Shown: positions 54,049 to 62,569 of the stretch, piece by piece
Layout: each line of letters starts with the position of its first letter
How positions within the stretch are numbered: the stretch's first letter is position 1
NCBI GenBank assembly: GCA_963752855.1
Contig: CAVVZX010000034.1
Coordinates: forward strand, 53,504 to 117,503
DNA length: 64,000 nucleotides
Direction of reading: 5' to 3'
DNA from: DATJPW01 sp963752855
GTDB taxonomy: Bacteria; Desulfobacterota; Desulfomonilia; Desulfomonilales; Desulfomonilaceae
Made by a program: the position numbers and the translations under genes
The notes under the pieces: generated by a model
Database searches by the model: none
The model's input: the letters and a program-made list of their open reading frames with translations, nothing else
What the model was told of the DNA's origin: nothing

Positions 54049-54438
54049 ATGAAAGTCGCTGTTCCCGAATATCAAGGACGAATAGCCCCGGTCTTCGATT
54101 GTTGCCGACGAATCCTAATTGTTGTGCAGGATGAGCACGAAGAAGAAGTGATCACTGAAGAGGATTGGTCGATGGTGCCGCGACTCGCCCGATCGACGCG
54201 TCTGGACGAACTTGTCGTCCAATGCCTTCTTTGTGGCGGGATAAGCTGCTGGATGGAGGACCAGATTCGTAAGCGTGGTATCCGGATCGTTCCGTGGATC
54301 TCCGGAGACGTGTGGGAGGTTCTGAAAGCTCTTCGGAACGGCATGATTCACGACCCGCGGTATGCCATGCCCGGTCGGGGCGCATGCAGGCGAAGGCGGT
54401 TGGGCTATCAAGACAATAAGAAATGTTTACGGAAATAA
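54049..54438 (+). CDS. NifX/NifB-like (dinitrogenase cofactor-type) protein 1
   Basis: Small protein of the NifX/NafY/VnfX-like fold that binds iron-molybdenum cofactor precursors or related metal clusters. ATG at 54049 (MKVAVPEYQGRIAPVFDCCR), with the diagnostic VA-x-GRIAPVFD start. It has a Cys pair at 18-19 and CLLCGGISCWMEDQI in the middle (three cysteines) where other members have a glycine-rich loop. 129 aa, with a basic tail (ACRRRRLGYQ). First gene of the operon after the candidate promoter; the DUF5320 gene follows by 17 bases. Confidence 0.8.
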   Translation: MKVAVPEYQGRIAPVFDCCRRILIVVQDEHEEEVITEEDWSMVPRLARSTRLDELVVQCLLCGGISCWMEDQIRKRGIRIVPWISGDVWEVLKALRNGMIHDPRYAMPGRGACRRRRLGYQDNKKCLRK

Positions 54439-54455
54439 TGAAAAGGAGCAGACAG

Positions 54456-54782
54456 ATGCCGCAATTTGATCGAACTGGACCATCAGGAGCAGGGCCTCGC
54501 GGCGGATGGGGCCGAGGCCAGTGTGGAACAACGGCAGGCTCGACTCGATTCTCATGGAGTGGCCTCTTGAGAGGCATTGGCAGAGGAGGGCTTCCGTGGG
54601 GTGAAGGCAAAGGCCGCTGCTTTGGAAGAGGCAGGTCCTGGTGGAGCGGATTCTTCGCCAGTCCCATGCCTTCGGGATCAGCAAAGGGCGAGGCTGAGGT
54701 TTTGAAGAATCAACTGGCTGCGGCCGAGGCGGAGATAGCAGCGATGAAGTCTCGCCTGGAGGAGCTGCAAAGAAAAGGCTAG
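54456..54782 (+). CDS. DUF5320-type Gly/Arg-rich protein with C-terminal coiled coil
   Basis: 108 aa. ATG at 54456 after AAAGGAG. The N-terminus MPQFDRTGPSGAGPRGGWGR is the signature of the DUF5320 family, always coded near NifX-like and Mrp genes in anaerobic bacteria and archaea. The middle is Gly/Arg/Trp-rich and the C-terminus is a heptad coiled coil (EVLKNQLAAAEAEIAAMKSR, then LEELQRK). Function is unknown. Confidence 0.8.
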   Translation: MPQFDRTGPSGAGPRGGWGRGQCGTTAGSTRFSWSGLLRGIGRGGLPWGEGKGRCFGRGRSWWSGFFASPMPSGSAKGEAEVLKNQLAAAEAEIAAMKSRLEELQRKG

Positions 54783-54905
54783 ATTCGAGAATTTTGCGTT
54801 GGGGCCGTGGGTGCATGCCTTATGAGAAGATGGACAAGTAACCGACCAGGGGAAATGTTTCCATGGCCCCACTGTTTTCTAAAGAATGAGTAGAACGAGG
54901 TAAAA

Positions 54906-55817
54906 ATGTCTCAAGAAACCGGCTGCTCAGCCGAAACTTCATGCGGAACATGCGGGTCTTCTGCAGCATGTGATTCCGCTACGCAACAGATGCACATGCA
55001 GAATCAACTCTCGAAGAGATTGGCGTCAATCAAACATCGAATAGTCGTCATGAGCGGCAAAGGTGGAGTCGGCAAAACGACAGTCGCTGTAAATCTTGCC
55101 GTCGCGCTGGCGGCCTCGGGAAAGGCCGTGGGCATATTGGATGCCGATGTTCATGGCCCAAATATTCCCAAAATGCTGGGACTCAGCGGGCGCCATGCCA
55201 CAGGCGGAGCAAACGGACTTATTCCTGTTGTTTCCCCGCAGAATGTAAAGGTCATCTCCATGGCTTTCATGTTGCCGGACGAAGATACCCCAGTGGTATG
55301 GCGAGGTCCGATAAAGCATACCGTCTTTACTCAGTTTCTCGCAGAGGTCGATTGGGGAGAACTCGACTACCTCATAGTAGACCTTCCGCCAGGCACCGGT
55401 GACGAACCACTCAGCATTGCCCAACTTGTCGGTAAACCTTTGTGGGCTGTAGTGGTAACCACACCGCAGGACGTGGCGTTGCTGGACTCGAGGAAGTCGA
55501 TAGTGTTCGGTAGGAACCTCGAGATGCAAGTCCTGGGAATCGTGGAAAACATGAGCGGACTTACGTGCCCTCATTGCGGTGGGAGGATCGATCTATTCAA
55601 GACCGGCGGAGGACGGCGATCCGCAAGGGATTTGATGGTGCCCTTTCTCGGGGCCATTCCTATCGATCCGCAAATGGTCGACGGTGGAGATGCGGGCATC
55701 CCAATTTCAGTCATGAGCCCCGATTCTGTCGCTACCTTTGCCTTTCAGCATTTGGCGGATCAGGTAGGAACAGCAATTGAAGGCAATACGGCTGAAAAAA
55801 AGATTGCAGTGCGGTGA
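54906..55817 (+). CDS. mrp: Mrp/ApbC/NBP35-type iron-sulfur carrier ATPase
   Basis: P-loop ATPase that holds and transfers iron-sulfur clusters. 303 aa: an N-terminal Cys-rich leader (CSAETSCGTCGSSAACDS) as in NBP35/Ind1-like members, deviant Walker A MSGKGGVGKTTVAVNLA, switch I DADVHGPNIPKMLG, switch II LIVDLPPGTGDEPLS and the cluster-binding pair TCPHCGG. All key residues are present. It lies between the DUF5320 gene and two NifX-like genes, a grouping often seen in strict anaerobes. Confidence 0.93.
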   Translation: MSQETGCSAETSCGTCGSSAACDSATQQMHMQNQLSKRLASIKHRIVVMSGKGGVGKTTVAVNLAVALAASGKAVGILDADVHGPNIPKMLGLSGRHATGGANGLIPVVSPQNVKVISMAFMLPDEDTPVVWRGPIKHTVFTQFLAEVDWGELDYLIVDLPPGTGDEPLSIAQLVGKPLWAVVVTTPQDVALLDSRKSIVFGRNLEMQVLGIVENMSGLTCPHCGGRIDLFKTGGGRRSARDLMVPFLGAIPIDPQMVDGGDAGIPISVMSPDSVATFAFQHLADQVGTAIEGNTAEKKIAVR

Positions 55818-55867
55818 CGAGTTGTCAGACTCGAAAATGAAAGAACATTAACAGGAGATCACATCTT

Positions 55868-56245
55868 ATGAGCAAGACAGTAGCAATTCCATCCATGTTT
55901 CCAGGCGGACTCGACTCCGCACGTTCGGGACATTTCGGTCACTGTGACGTTTTTACCCTTGTGCATACGGAGAATGGCGAGGTTCGCGAAGTGACAGTCT
56001 TACAAAATGCACCTCATGTTCAGGGTGGCTGTCAAGCGCCTGTAAATCTGCTTCACACCAGCGGCGCCAATGCAATTATCGTCGGTGGCATCGGCATGCG
56101 GCCTCTTATGGGTTTCCGGCAGATGGGGATCGAAGTCTACTACGGGCCGGAGGGAGAAACCGTGGGGGCAGTAGTGGATGAGTATCTGAAAGGTACGCTT
56201 CAAGCAATTGGAGACCACCAGGTCTGCGGTGGAGGCGGATTCTGA
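55868..56245 (+). CDS. NifX/NifB-like protein 2 with C-terminal CGGGG
   Basis: 125 aa; ATG at 55868 with an AGGAG site. AIPSMFPGGLDSARSGHFGH, then CDVF, followed by NAIIVGGIGMRPLMGFRQMG and a glycine-rich end (CGGGGF). Family members bind FeMo-co-type precursors through such His/Cys residues (SGHFGHCD here). It is 20 bases before the third NifX-like gene. Confidence 0.88.
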   Translation: MSKTVAIPSMFPGGLDSARSGHFGHCDVFTLVHTENGEVREVTVLQNAPHVQGGCQAPVNLLHTSGANAIIVGGIGMRPLMGFRQMGIEVYYGPEGETVGAVVDEYLKGTLQAIGDHQVCGGGGF

Positions 56246-56265
56246 AAGGTAACGGAGGAACAACT

Positions 56266-56625
56266 ATGAAGATAGCTGTCACAGCAACAGGACCGAACAT
56301 TGATTCCCCACTGGATCCACGGTTCGGCCGGGCCCAGTACATCCTCATCGTGGATGAAAATGAAACGCTTTTGGAAGCTGTCGACAATTCTCGGAACATA
56401 AACGCTTTGAGAGGCGCAGGTATACAGACAGGTAAGATCCTTGCCGACAAGAAGGTGGACGTCCTTCTCACCGGTAACTGTGGGCCCAACGCCTTCACAA
56501 CACTAAAGGCCGCGGGAATTAAGGTGGGCGTAGATCAGAGTGGAACCGTCAGGGAAGCCGTGAAAAGATACACAAACAATGAGGTGCAATTCGCAGATCA
56601 ACCAAACGTGGAAGGCCACTGGTGA
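56266..56625 (+). CDS. NifX/NifB-like protein 3
   Basis: 119 aa; ATG at 56266 after GGAGGAA. MKIAVTATGPNIDSPLDPRF, then GRAQYILIVD is the classic dinitrogenase iron-molybdenum cofactor-type start, with DVLLTGNCGPNAFTTLKAAG in the middle. It is the conventional short form (no extra Cys). Three divergent NifX-like proteins in one operon suggest different roles or partners. Confidence 0.9.
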   Translation: MKIAVTATGPNIDSPLDPRFGRAQYILIVDENETLLEAVDNSRNINALRGAGIQTGKILADKKVDVLLTGNCGPNAFTTLKAAGIKVGVDQSGTVREAVKRYTNNEVQFADQPNVEGHW

Positions 56626-57016
56626 TACAGGCTTTCCAATAATCAGCTGGTCGTGCGATAGCGATTGGTGTGGGTCTCCTCCCCACACCGGTGGAACAGG
56701 AATCGGGGAGATCAAGATGCCGATTTATCTCCCCTTCCTCCTTCCACTTTATATGATGTGGGAAAGCTCTTGCGAAAACCGTTGATATTATCAACATGGT
56801 GCCCAAAATTGCAGACCGATCTCTTCGGCAGGCATTTGAAGCGACGCAAACATTACTACTGCACTGTAGGCAGAGCCTGGCAGGACAGGTGGAATACTTC
56901 TGCCGCTTTTCCTAACCGATCGTTAGCAGCGTGCTTTGTAGAGGTCAAACAGAGCGTCCGTTGAAGAAACCTGCACCGGCTAAGCGAATCCGGCGCACAA
57001 ATGGAGGAGGATTTCG
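56626..57016. other. 391-base gap with hairpin and a 22-codon frame
   Basis: GGTGTGGG-TCTCCT-CCCCACACC (about 56668-56690) is an 8-9 bp hairpin 45 bases past the NifX gene, without a T run; it could attenuate or stabilise the transcript. A small frame at 56717-56785 (MPIYLPFLLPLYMMWESSCE) is hydrophobic with weak GGGGAG before it and may be a micropeptide. Otherwise nothing is seen. Confidence 0.4.
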
Positions 57017-58432
57017 ATGGAACGATACGGGACGAATTACCTGGAAGAACGGAAGCTGGTCAAGAGGTGGGGGGGGCCTATACCAGCCGTAGTATCCCTC
57101 GTGTTCACCTTGGCTATCTTTTACGTGACATGGTGGATTTTCCAGGATCCGCACGGGTTGATGCGTATGTACACTCCGTATGTAGGGTACATGTACACCC
57201 GCTGGTGGTTGATCATCCTCATCTGGATGGTCTACCTCTTCGGGTATTGGCCCTTCAAGAGGGCCTGGTTGGAACGGACTCACCCGTTGGTCAAGGGTGC
57301 TGTTCTAACATTGATCTCAGTGGTTCTCCTGTACATCGTCATTAAAGGCTTTTTCGGTGGCATCTTAGGGAATTACGGCCTTGCTTACTTCAATCCGGAA
57401 AGGTTAACCAAGCTCCCCGGTATCACGGAGTTTTTCGCGATAGAATATGCTTCGCTGGCGATTCTTATGTTTGCGGCAATCGCTTCATGGCTCAGCCCGG
57501 CATGGGTAGTGGCGTTTGAGGAAGCGCCGTGGCAGGACATGAATCAACCGTCAAAAGGCTTCAGCATTCTTATAGCCACATTCTTTCTTAGTACTCTTGT
57601 GTTCTTCGTGACGATGCATCCGCACATGGGGATACTCTATTATCCATGGCAGTATTTCACTTCAATTGCGCCGCCGTACTGGGAGAAATTTGCTGACACG
57701 GTGTCGGGCAACTTTCATGTGGCCTGGATTATGTGCTGCACGGTTTCGGTCTGGTTGGTGGAAACTATATGTGAGCGGTATCCCTTCTGCCTCATCAAGA
57801 ACAATACCTTGCGGCGTTTTGCGGCCTTTTTTGGCATCATAGCCATTGCCCTGTGCATGCACTTCTTCCTGTACTTCGCCCAGGAATTGACCTGGGGTGA
57901 AGCCATCCGCGGAACCAAACGCGACTTTGCTCCTGACTGGAGATGGCTGCATGTTGGAGAGACGGCTGTGTTTTTCCTCGTACCGGCTCTTTTCATCACT
58001 TTCTATTGCGGAAACTGGCCGACCAAGTACAGCTTGCCGGTGAATGTTTTGATCCGTACGGCTCTCACAATAGTGGCCGGCCTGGCATTGTATGCCTTCT
58101 ATTACAAAACATCTCACCTCTTTCTGGGCACCCAGAAAGGCTTTTCTCATCCGCAACAGTTTCCGATGATACCAACGATCTGGCTGATTGACATTTGGCT
58201 TGTGCATCACTGGTTTATGGATAACTGGCCCGGCTGGAAAATGGTTCCCAAAACTGCAGAAGAAGTTACAGCGGATCACGAGGCGAAGCTGGCTCGGATC
58301 CGAGATGTTAGGTGGAGTCCCTCTCTTGGCTATGGGATCGGTGCAGGAGCCATTGCCGGTGTGGCACTCTATTTTGTGGGTTGCTTCGCAATCCGATGGG
58401 CCGGCACCGCAATAACCCTAGTTTATCAGTAG
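57017..58432 (+). CDS. polytopic membrane protein of unknown family (471 aa)
   Basis: ATG at 57017 with GGAGGAGG. About 11-12 membrane helices, rich in Trp, Phe, Tyr and His in and near the membrane (FFVTMHPHMGILYYPWQYFT; MCCTVSVWLVETICERYPFC; IALCMHFFLYFAQELTWGEA; IWLIDIWLVHHWFMDNWPGW). I cannot place it in a known transporter or enzyme family. The conserved-looking His, Glu and Cys in the helices recall metal- or quinone-binding membrane enzymes, but that is only impression. A cytoplasmic segment near residues 405-430 (EEVTADHEAKLARIRDVRWS) is charged. It is followed after 25 bases by the Tat-exported MBL protein, so the two probably act together. Confidence 0.8.
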   Translation: MERYGTNYLEERKLVKRWGGPIPAVVSLVFTLAIFYVTWWIFQDPHGLMRMYTPYVGYMYTRWWLIILIWMVYLFGYWPFKRAWLERTHPLVKGAVLTLISVVLLYIVIKGFFGGILGNYGLAYFNPERLTKLPGITEFFAIEYASLAILMFAAIASWLSPAWVVAFEEAPWQDMNQPSKGFSILIATFFLSTLVFFVTMHPHMGILYYPWQYFTSIAPPYWEKFADTVSGNFHVAWIMCCTVSVWLVETICERYPFCLIKNNTLRRFAAFFGIIAIALCMHFFLYFAQELTWGEAIRGTKRDFAPDWRWLHVGETAVFFLVPALFITFYCGNWPTKYSLPVNVLIRTALTIVAGLALYAFYYKTSHLFLGTQKGFSHPQQFPMIPTIWLIDIWLVHHWFMDNWPGWKMVPKTAEEVTADHEAKLARIRDVRWSPSLGYGIGAGAIAGVALYFVGCFAIRWAGTAITLVYQ

Positions 58433-58457
58433 CGGAGGCGAACGGAGGTGACAAGAA

Positions 58458-59624
58458 ATGGCTGAGAATAACAATGGGATCAGGCGGAGAGATTTCCTCA
58501 AAGGTGCTGCCATAGGTGTGATGGGCGGAGCGTTTGCGGCTATGGGTGTTTACTCCTATTCACCCTGGCGCAGGACCTTTTTCCCTGAGATCAATCGGAA
58601 GCTCACTGACATAGGTGCCTGCAAAAGCGTGAAGGTGACCAACATTTCGGAAACGAGCTGGTTTGAGAACGCTGTCCTCATGGGTGACATAAAGGGCGCC
58701 GGAGGATTACTCGTCAACCAGTACAGCTATAACTGGCCGCCCTTCGGGGATGGCACAGGCCTTTCGAAGGGCTCATATGAATCGGGTATCGGCAAGATCA
58801 AAAATCTTTTACCGCATAAACTGGAGGAAGCCTGGGAGGTAACCTCCAAGCTTTCAGTCCATCCAGATAATGCCGGCGGCTACGCTGCACTCATAGAGGT
58901 GGAAGATCTTGAAGGCAAGAAACGGAAGTATCTCCTGGACTCTGGTTGGTCCTATAAGTGGATGGACGAGTGCTTCAAGAGAGAAGGCATAGATAAGATG
59001 CTGGCCAACAAGGAGATCGAAGCGCTTATTCTTTCGCATGAGCACTTCGATCATTTCTGGGGCCTGCCGGTCACGCTGAAATACGATCCGGCCATCACGA
59101 TCTACATCCCAGAGGGTTTTTATCCTGAGGGGAATCAATATCTTAAGGACTCGGGTCACAAAGGAAAGGTGATTGTCAACAAGGGCCTGACCAAAATTCA
59201 ACCAGGCATGGCTACATTTGTCTTTGGCATACCAATAATTTGTCGAGTTTACGGCGAACAATCCCTGTACTTTAATGTTGCCGAGAAGGGCCTTGTAAGT
59301 GTCACGGGATGCTGCCACCAAAGTATCATCCAGTTTGCCGAAACCGCATATCGTGAGATCAAGTATGCGAAGGACCGGTTTCACGGCATGTATGGAGGGT
59401 TACACATCTCGCCGTTTGAGGATTGGGACCCCAAATATGACGATTTGGTACTTTCGCTCGGTAAGTACGGGTTCGAGAAGGTCGGCTGCAATCATTGCAC
59501 TGGAATAGTCTGCGCGAAGAAATTCATTGAGGCGGGCTACCCTGTCATTCAGGGATCTGCCCGTTTTCGTTCCAAGGACAAAGCTTATCTTGGAAACGGC
59601 GATGTGATTACTTTTGGTGTTTGA
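58458..59624 (+). CDS. Tat-exported metallo-beta-lactamase-fold hydrolase
   Basis: 388 aa; ATG at 58458 with GGAGGTG. The Tat signal is GIRRRDFLKGAAIGVMGGAF (RRRDFLK). The MBL motifs are complete: LSHEHFDHFWGLP (HxHxDH), GCCHQS (His ligand) and GGLHISPF. C-terminal CNHCTGIVCAKKF completes the resemblance to the subfamily that includes the beta-ribofuranosylaminobenzene-phosphate (methanopterin-type) synthase-like MBL proteins, which are normally cytoplasmic. Being Tat-exported it would be folded with metal inside and work in the periplasm. The substrate is unknown; the membrane neighbour and metal-cofactor genes hint at a cofactor- or lipid-linked substrate. Confidence 0.88.
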   Translation: MAENNNGIRRRDFLKGAAIGVMGGAFAAMGVYSYSPWRRTFFPEINRKLTDIGACKSVKVTNISETSWFENAVLMGDIKGAGGLLVNQYSYNWPPFGDGTGLSKGSYESGIGKIKNLLPHKLEEAWEVTSKLSVHPDNAGGYAALIEVEDLEGKKRKYLLDSGWSYKWMDECFKREGIDKMLANKEIEALILSHEHFDHFWGLPVTLKYDPAITIYIPEGFYPEGNQYLKDSGHKGKVIVNKGLTKIQPGMATFVFGIPIICRVYGEQSLYFNVAEKGLVSVTGCCHQSIIQFAETAYREIKYAKDRFHGMYGGLHISPFEDWDPKYDDLVLSLGKYGFEKVGCNHCTGIVCAKKFIEAGYPVIQGSARFRSKDKAYLGNGDVITFGV

Positions 59625-59786
59625 TGAAGGCGGGATGCCGAAGAGTACACGATCGGTCAGCTCCCGGCATCCAAAAAGAATCTGATTTAAACCTTTCTTA
59701 GACTGAACAGATAATAGCGGGAAACAAGCAAATGCTTTCCCATAACAGTTACCGCAGGTCTCCTCGAATCCGGAAGTAACGACGCA

Positions 59787-61646
59787 ATGGAAATTTCCAG
59801 TTTAATACCCATAAGGGTCTTAGAGGATCCTGAAAACGGGATTCAGCAACTGATGCGCACTTTTGTCGTTCGCACCAATTTTGTCCCCGCAGTTCGCCAG
59901 GTCATTGGCTGGCGCGGGCTCAGACACTGTCCAGCGCCCATTGATGCTTGGACAGCAAAGATTCAAACTTTCAAGGGCGTGTTTGCGTTGTATTTCGACA
60001 CCGTCGACGTTGAGGCCGACTGGATTAGAGGCAGGTACACACTGGGTTATTTTCCGGATCCGGACGAAGAACTGGTGGATTCACTAGCGGTAGCCGCGGT
60101 CACCTATACGCAAAGAGACGATTATTTTGAGATGGTGCGCAATTTCCTATTTTACCCTGATTTTGCAGCGCTTTTTCACATCGGAGCCGTGCAACTGAAT
60201 ATCAATCGCAGTAAGACTGCCCTTTGCTTGGGCCTTGAGACTGTGACCAGACAGCGAACAATAGCCAGGGACGGCGTCGCAATCCCACAGGGAGACCGCA
60301 CCGTCGATCTCATTGCTCGCGGAGGATACGATCAAGACTTCCCGTCGTATGAAGTTGCAGTCGGTTTTATCAGGGTCCTAGCAGCGTCACTGAGTTTCTG
60401 CATCGAGCAAGCGCCTGCCTACATTTGTGAGGAACGATACCCGGGAACGGATTTTTCTTACGATTCGGAGGGCAATTCCTGGGAAACTCCGTCAGACGAG
60501 TCTGATCGGGTCTATGTTCTCCTTGGTTACGGGAACGGCAATTCTCAGCCGAAACCTGACAGACCGGCCTTGCGTCAATTTAACTTATGGAAATCACCGG
60601 ATGAGGCGACACCTGAGTATCGAGACGCTCTGTGGTGGAATGCTCATAAGTTGTTGAATCGCAACGCCGTTGATCGGAAACTGATGGGAATTGACGAGCG
60701 GCCTCAATTGATTATCGTCACCGGATTTCTCGGATCAGGTAAGACAACGTTTTTGCAGCACTTCATCGAGTACCAGATTGGCCTGAGCCGCTTTGTGGCC
60801 GTGATACAAAACGAAATTGGCGAAATAGGACTCGATGGGAAGTTGCTGGATCACGATTATTCCCTGGTAGAAGTGGACGAAGGTTGCGTTTGCTGCACAT
60901 TGGCAGGCAATCTCAAGAGAGCTGTACGTCAGATTTTGTCGGATTTCTGCCCTGATTACATTATCCTGGAGACCACGGGTTTAGCCAACCCGTTTAACAT
61001 TCTTGACGAACTCGCAGAGCTGACTGACCTCATCAGGTTTGATTCCATTACCACTGTCGTCGATGGGGCAAATATTCTGACATCACTGGACCGCTATGAG
61101 GTAGCTCTCTCTCAAATCAAAGCGGCCGACATCTTACTGATCAACAAGACGGACCTGATCCCAGAAAATGTCTTGGACAATGTAATCGAACGAGTGAAAG
61201 GGATCAATCAAGCGGCTCCGACAATGACCATGGTAAAAGGAGATGTAAATCCCTCTCTCTTGTACAGCCCGGTGAGACCGGATATCCGCGATCATAACAA
61301 TATAGAGAACAAGATTCAGGGTGATGAGAGGCTCCATATCTCTCACAGGCATGACTCTCTATCCAGTTTGAAAATAGATTTCGAGAAGCCTTTGCATTTG
61401 TCCCGGTTCCTCGAGGGAATCGAGAGACTGCCGAAAGAAGTGTTTCGGATTAAAGGTATAGTTGAGTTCCGGGAGAAAAAAGGTCCCAAGGTCTTTCAAT
61501 TTGTCTCAGGAAGACACGATATCACCGACTATGAAAATCGTGAGTTCAATGAACGATTTCTCGTCTTCATAGGCAAGAACCTGGAATTGTATTCATCCCA
61601 ACCCGAGCGTCTTCGTGTGCTGCTTGAAACCGGAGCCGAAGGTTAA
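59787..61646 (+). CDS. CobW/COG0523-type GTPase with a 300-aa N-terminal domain of unknown function
   Basis: 619 aa, ATG at 59787. Residues about 307-520 are a G3E-family metallochaperone GTPase: P-loop GFLGSGKTT (313-321), the metal-binding GCVCC (366-370), Walker B ILETTGLANP and the NKTD guanine motif. A CobW C-terminal domain follows (about 535-615). COG0523 proteins deliver Zn, Co, Fe or Ni to target enzymes; typical length is 320-400 aa. The first 300 residues (for example CPAPIDAWTAKIQTFKGVFA and CIEQAPAYICEERYPGTDFS) match no domain I know. It lies 160 bases after the MBL gene on the same strand, so a metallochaperone for that system is a reasonable inference. Confidence 0.88.
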   Translation: MEISSLIPIRVLEDPENGIQQLMRTFVVRTNFVPAVRQVIGWRGLRHCPAPIDAWTAKIQTFKGVFALYFDTVDVEADWIRGRYTLGYFPDPDEELVDSLAVAAVTYTQRDDYFEMVRNFLFYPDFAALFHIGAVQLNINRSKTALCLGLETVTRQRTIARDGVAIPQGDRTVDLIARGGYDQDFPSYEVAVGFIRVLAASLSFCIEQAPAYICEERYPGTDFSYDSEGNSWETPSDESDRVYVLLGYGNGNSQPKPDRPALRQFNLWKSPDEATPEYRDALWWNAHKLLNRNAVDRKLMGIDERPQLIIVTGFLGSGKTTFLQHFIEYQIGLSRFVAVIQNEIGEIGLDGKLLDHDYSLVEVDEGCVCCTLAGNLKRAVRQILSDFCPDYIILETTGLANPFNILDELAELTDLIRFDSITTVVDGANILTSLDRYEVALSQIKAADILLINKTDLIPENVLDNVIERVKGINQAAPTMTMVKGDVNPSLLYSPVRPDIRDHNNIENKIQGDERLHISHRHDSLSSLKIDFEKPLHLSRFLEGIERLPKEVFRIKGIVEFREKKGPKVFQFVSGRHDITDYENREFNERFLVFIGKNLELYSSQPERLRVLLETGAEG

Positions 61647-61699
61647 ATAAGAGCTGTCCAGCTATAATACCTGGACTCTTTGAAGATGTGTGACAACAA

Positions 61700-62569
61700 A
61701 TGATCATAAGTGTAGCAAGCGGAAAAGGAGGCACAGGCAAGACCACTATAGCAACGAGCCTGGCCACGGTTTTGAGCACGAAGGCGCAACTGTTGGACTG
61801 CGATGTGGAGGAGCCGAATTGCCATATTCTAGCGAAGCCCATTTTGGAGACTTCGGAAACCGTAACTCTACCAGTGCCTGTCGTCGATAAAGATAAATGC
61901 TCCTTGTGCGGCAGGTGTGGAGAAGTGTGCCTATTCTCGGCCATTGTCATGATCGGCAATCAAATCCTGACCTTTCCTGAGATGTGCCACGGCTGCGGGG
62001 GCTGCATGCTGCTATGCCCTGAAAAAGCGATTACCGAAGGCTCCAGGGAACTTGGGGTCATTGAAACCGGATGGGCCGGCCCTGTTGAATTTGTTCACGG
62101 GCGCTTGCGAGTCGGTGAGGCTATGTCGCCGCCGCTGATCAGGGCTGTAAAATCGAAAATCAACCCGGAAAAGATATCAGTCGTCGATGCCCCACCAGGT
62201 ACCTCCTGTCCGGTGATCAATACGGTCAATGGGTCTGATTTCATTCTCTTGGTGACTGAGCCGACACCGTTTGGGCTTCATGATCTTCGTATAGCTGTAG
62301 CTGCTGTCTCAGGGATGGGCATTCCTCTTGGAGTCCTCTTGAACCGTTCAGATTTGGGAGATGATGAGGTCCCTAAATTCTGCACTGCAAAAGGGATCCC
62401 ATTGCTGGCAAAGATTCCGCACGATCGGGACATTGCCGAGGGCTACGCGAGAGGAGACCTGCTGGTGACCTCGGCGCCAGAGTATACAAGTATCTTCCTT
62501 GAACTATTTATGAAGATTCAGGAACTTGTCGCGGAAAGACCTGAGCCGCGCAGGCAGGCTGCAATATGA
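61700..62569 (+). CDS. MinD/Mrp-type ATPase with inserted 2[4Fe-4S] ferredoxin domain (1)
   Basis: 289 aa. ATG at 61700: SVASGKGGTGKTTIATSLAT is the deviant Walker A. Between switch I (DCDVEEPN) and switch II (VVDAPPGTSCPV) a ferredoxin domain (about residues 55-115) is inserted: CSLCGRCGEVCLFSA and CHGCGGCMLLCPEKAI. Such nucleotide-driven iron-sulfur ATPases occur in adjacent pairs in anaerobes, often by NifX-like genes; they are thought to help cluster assembly or electron/cluster transfer. It overlaps the next paralogue by four bases (ATGA). Confidence 0.92.
   Translation: MIISVASGKGGTGKTTIATSLATVLSTKAQLLDCDVEEPNCHILAKPILETSETVTLPVPVVDKDKCSLCGRCGEVCLFSAIVMIGNQILTFPEMCHGCGGCMLLCPEKAITEGSRELGVIETGWAGPVEFVHGRLRVGEAMSPPLIRAVKSKINPEKISVVDAPPGTSCPVINTVNGSDFILLVTEPTPFGLHDLRIAVAAVSGMGIPLGVLLNRSDLGDDEVPKFCTAKGIPLLAKIPHDRDIAEGYARGDLLVTSAPEYTSIFLELFMKIQELVAERPEPRRQAAI

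Noticed and set aside
57001..57345. 114-aa frame overlapping the start of the membrane protein
   Set aside because: Out-of-frame shadow; the 471-aa frame has a GGAGGAGG site and clear membrane helices.
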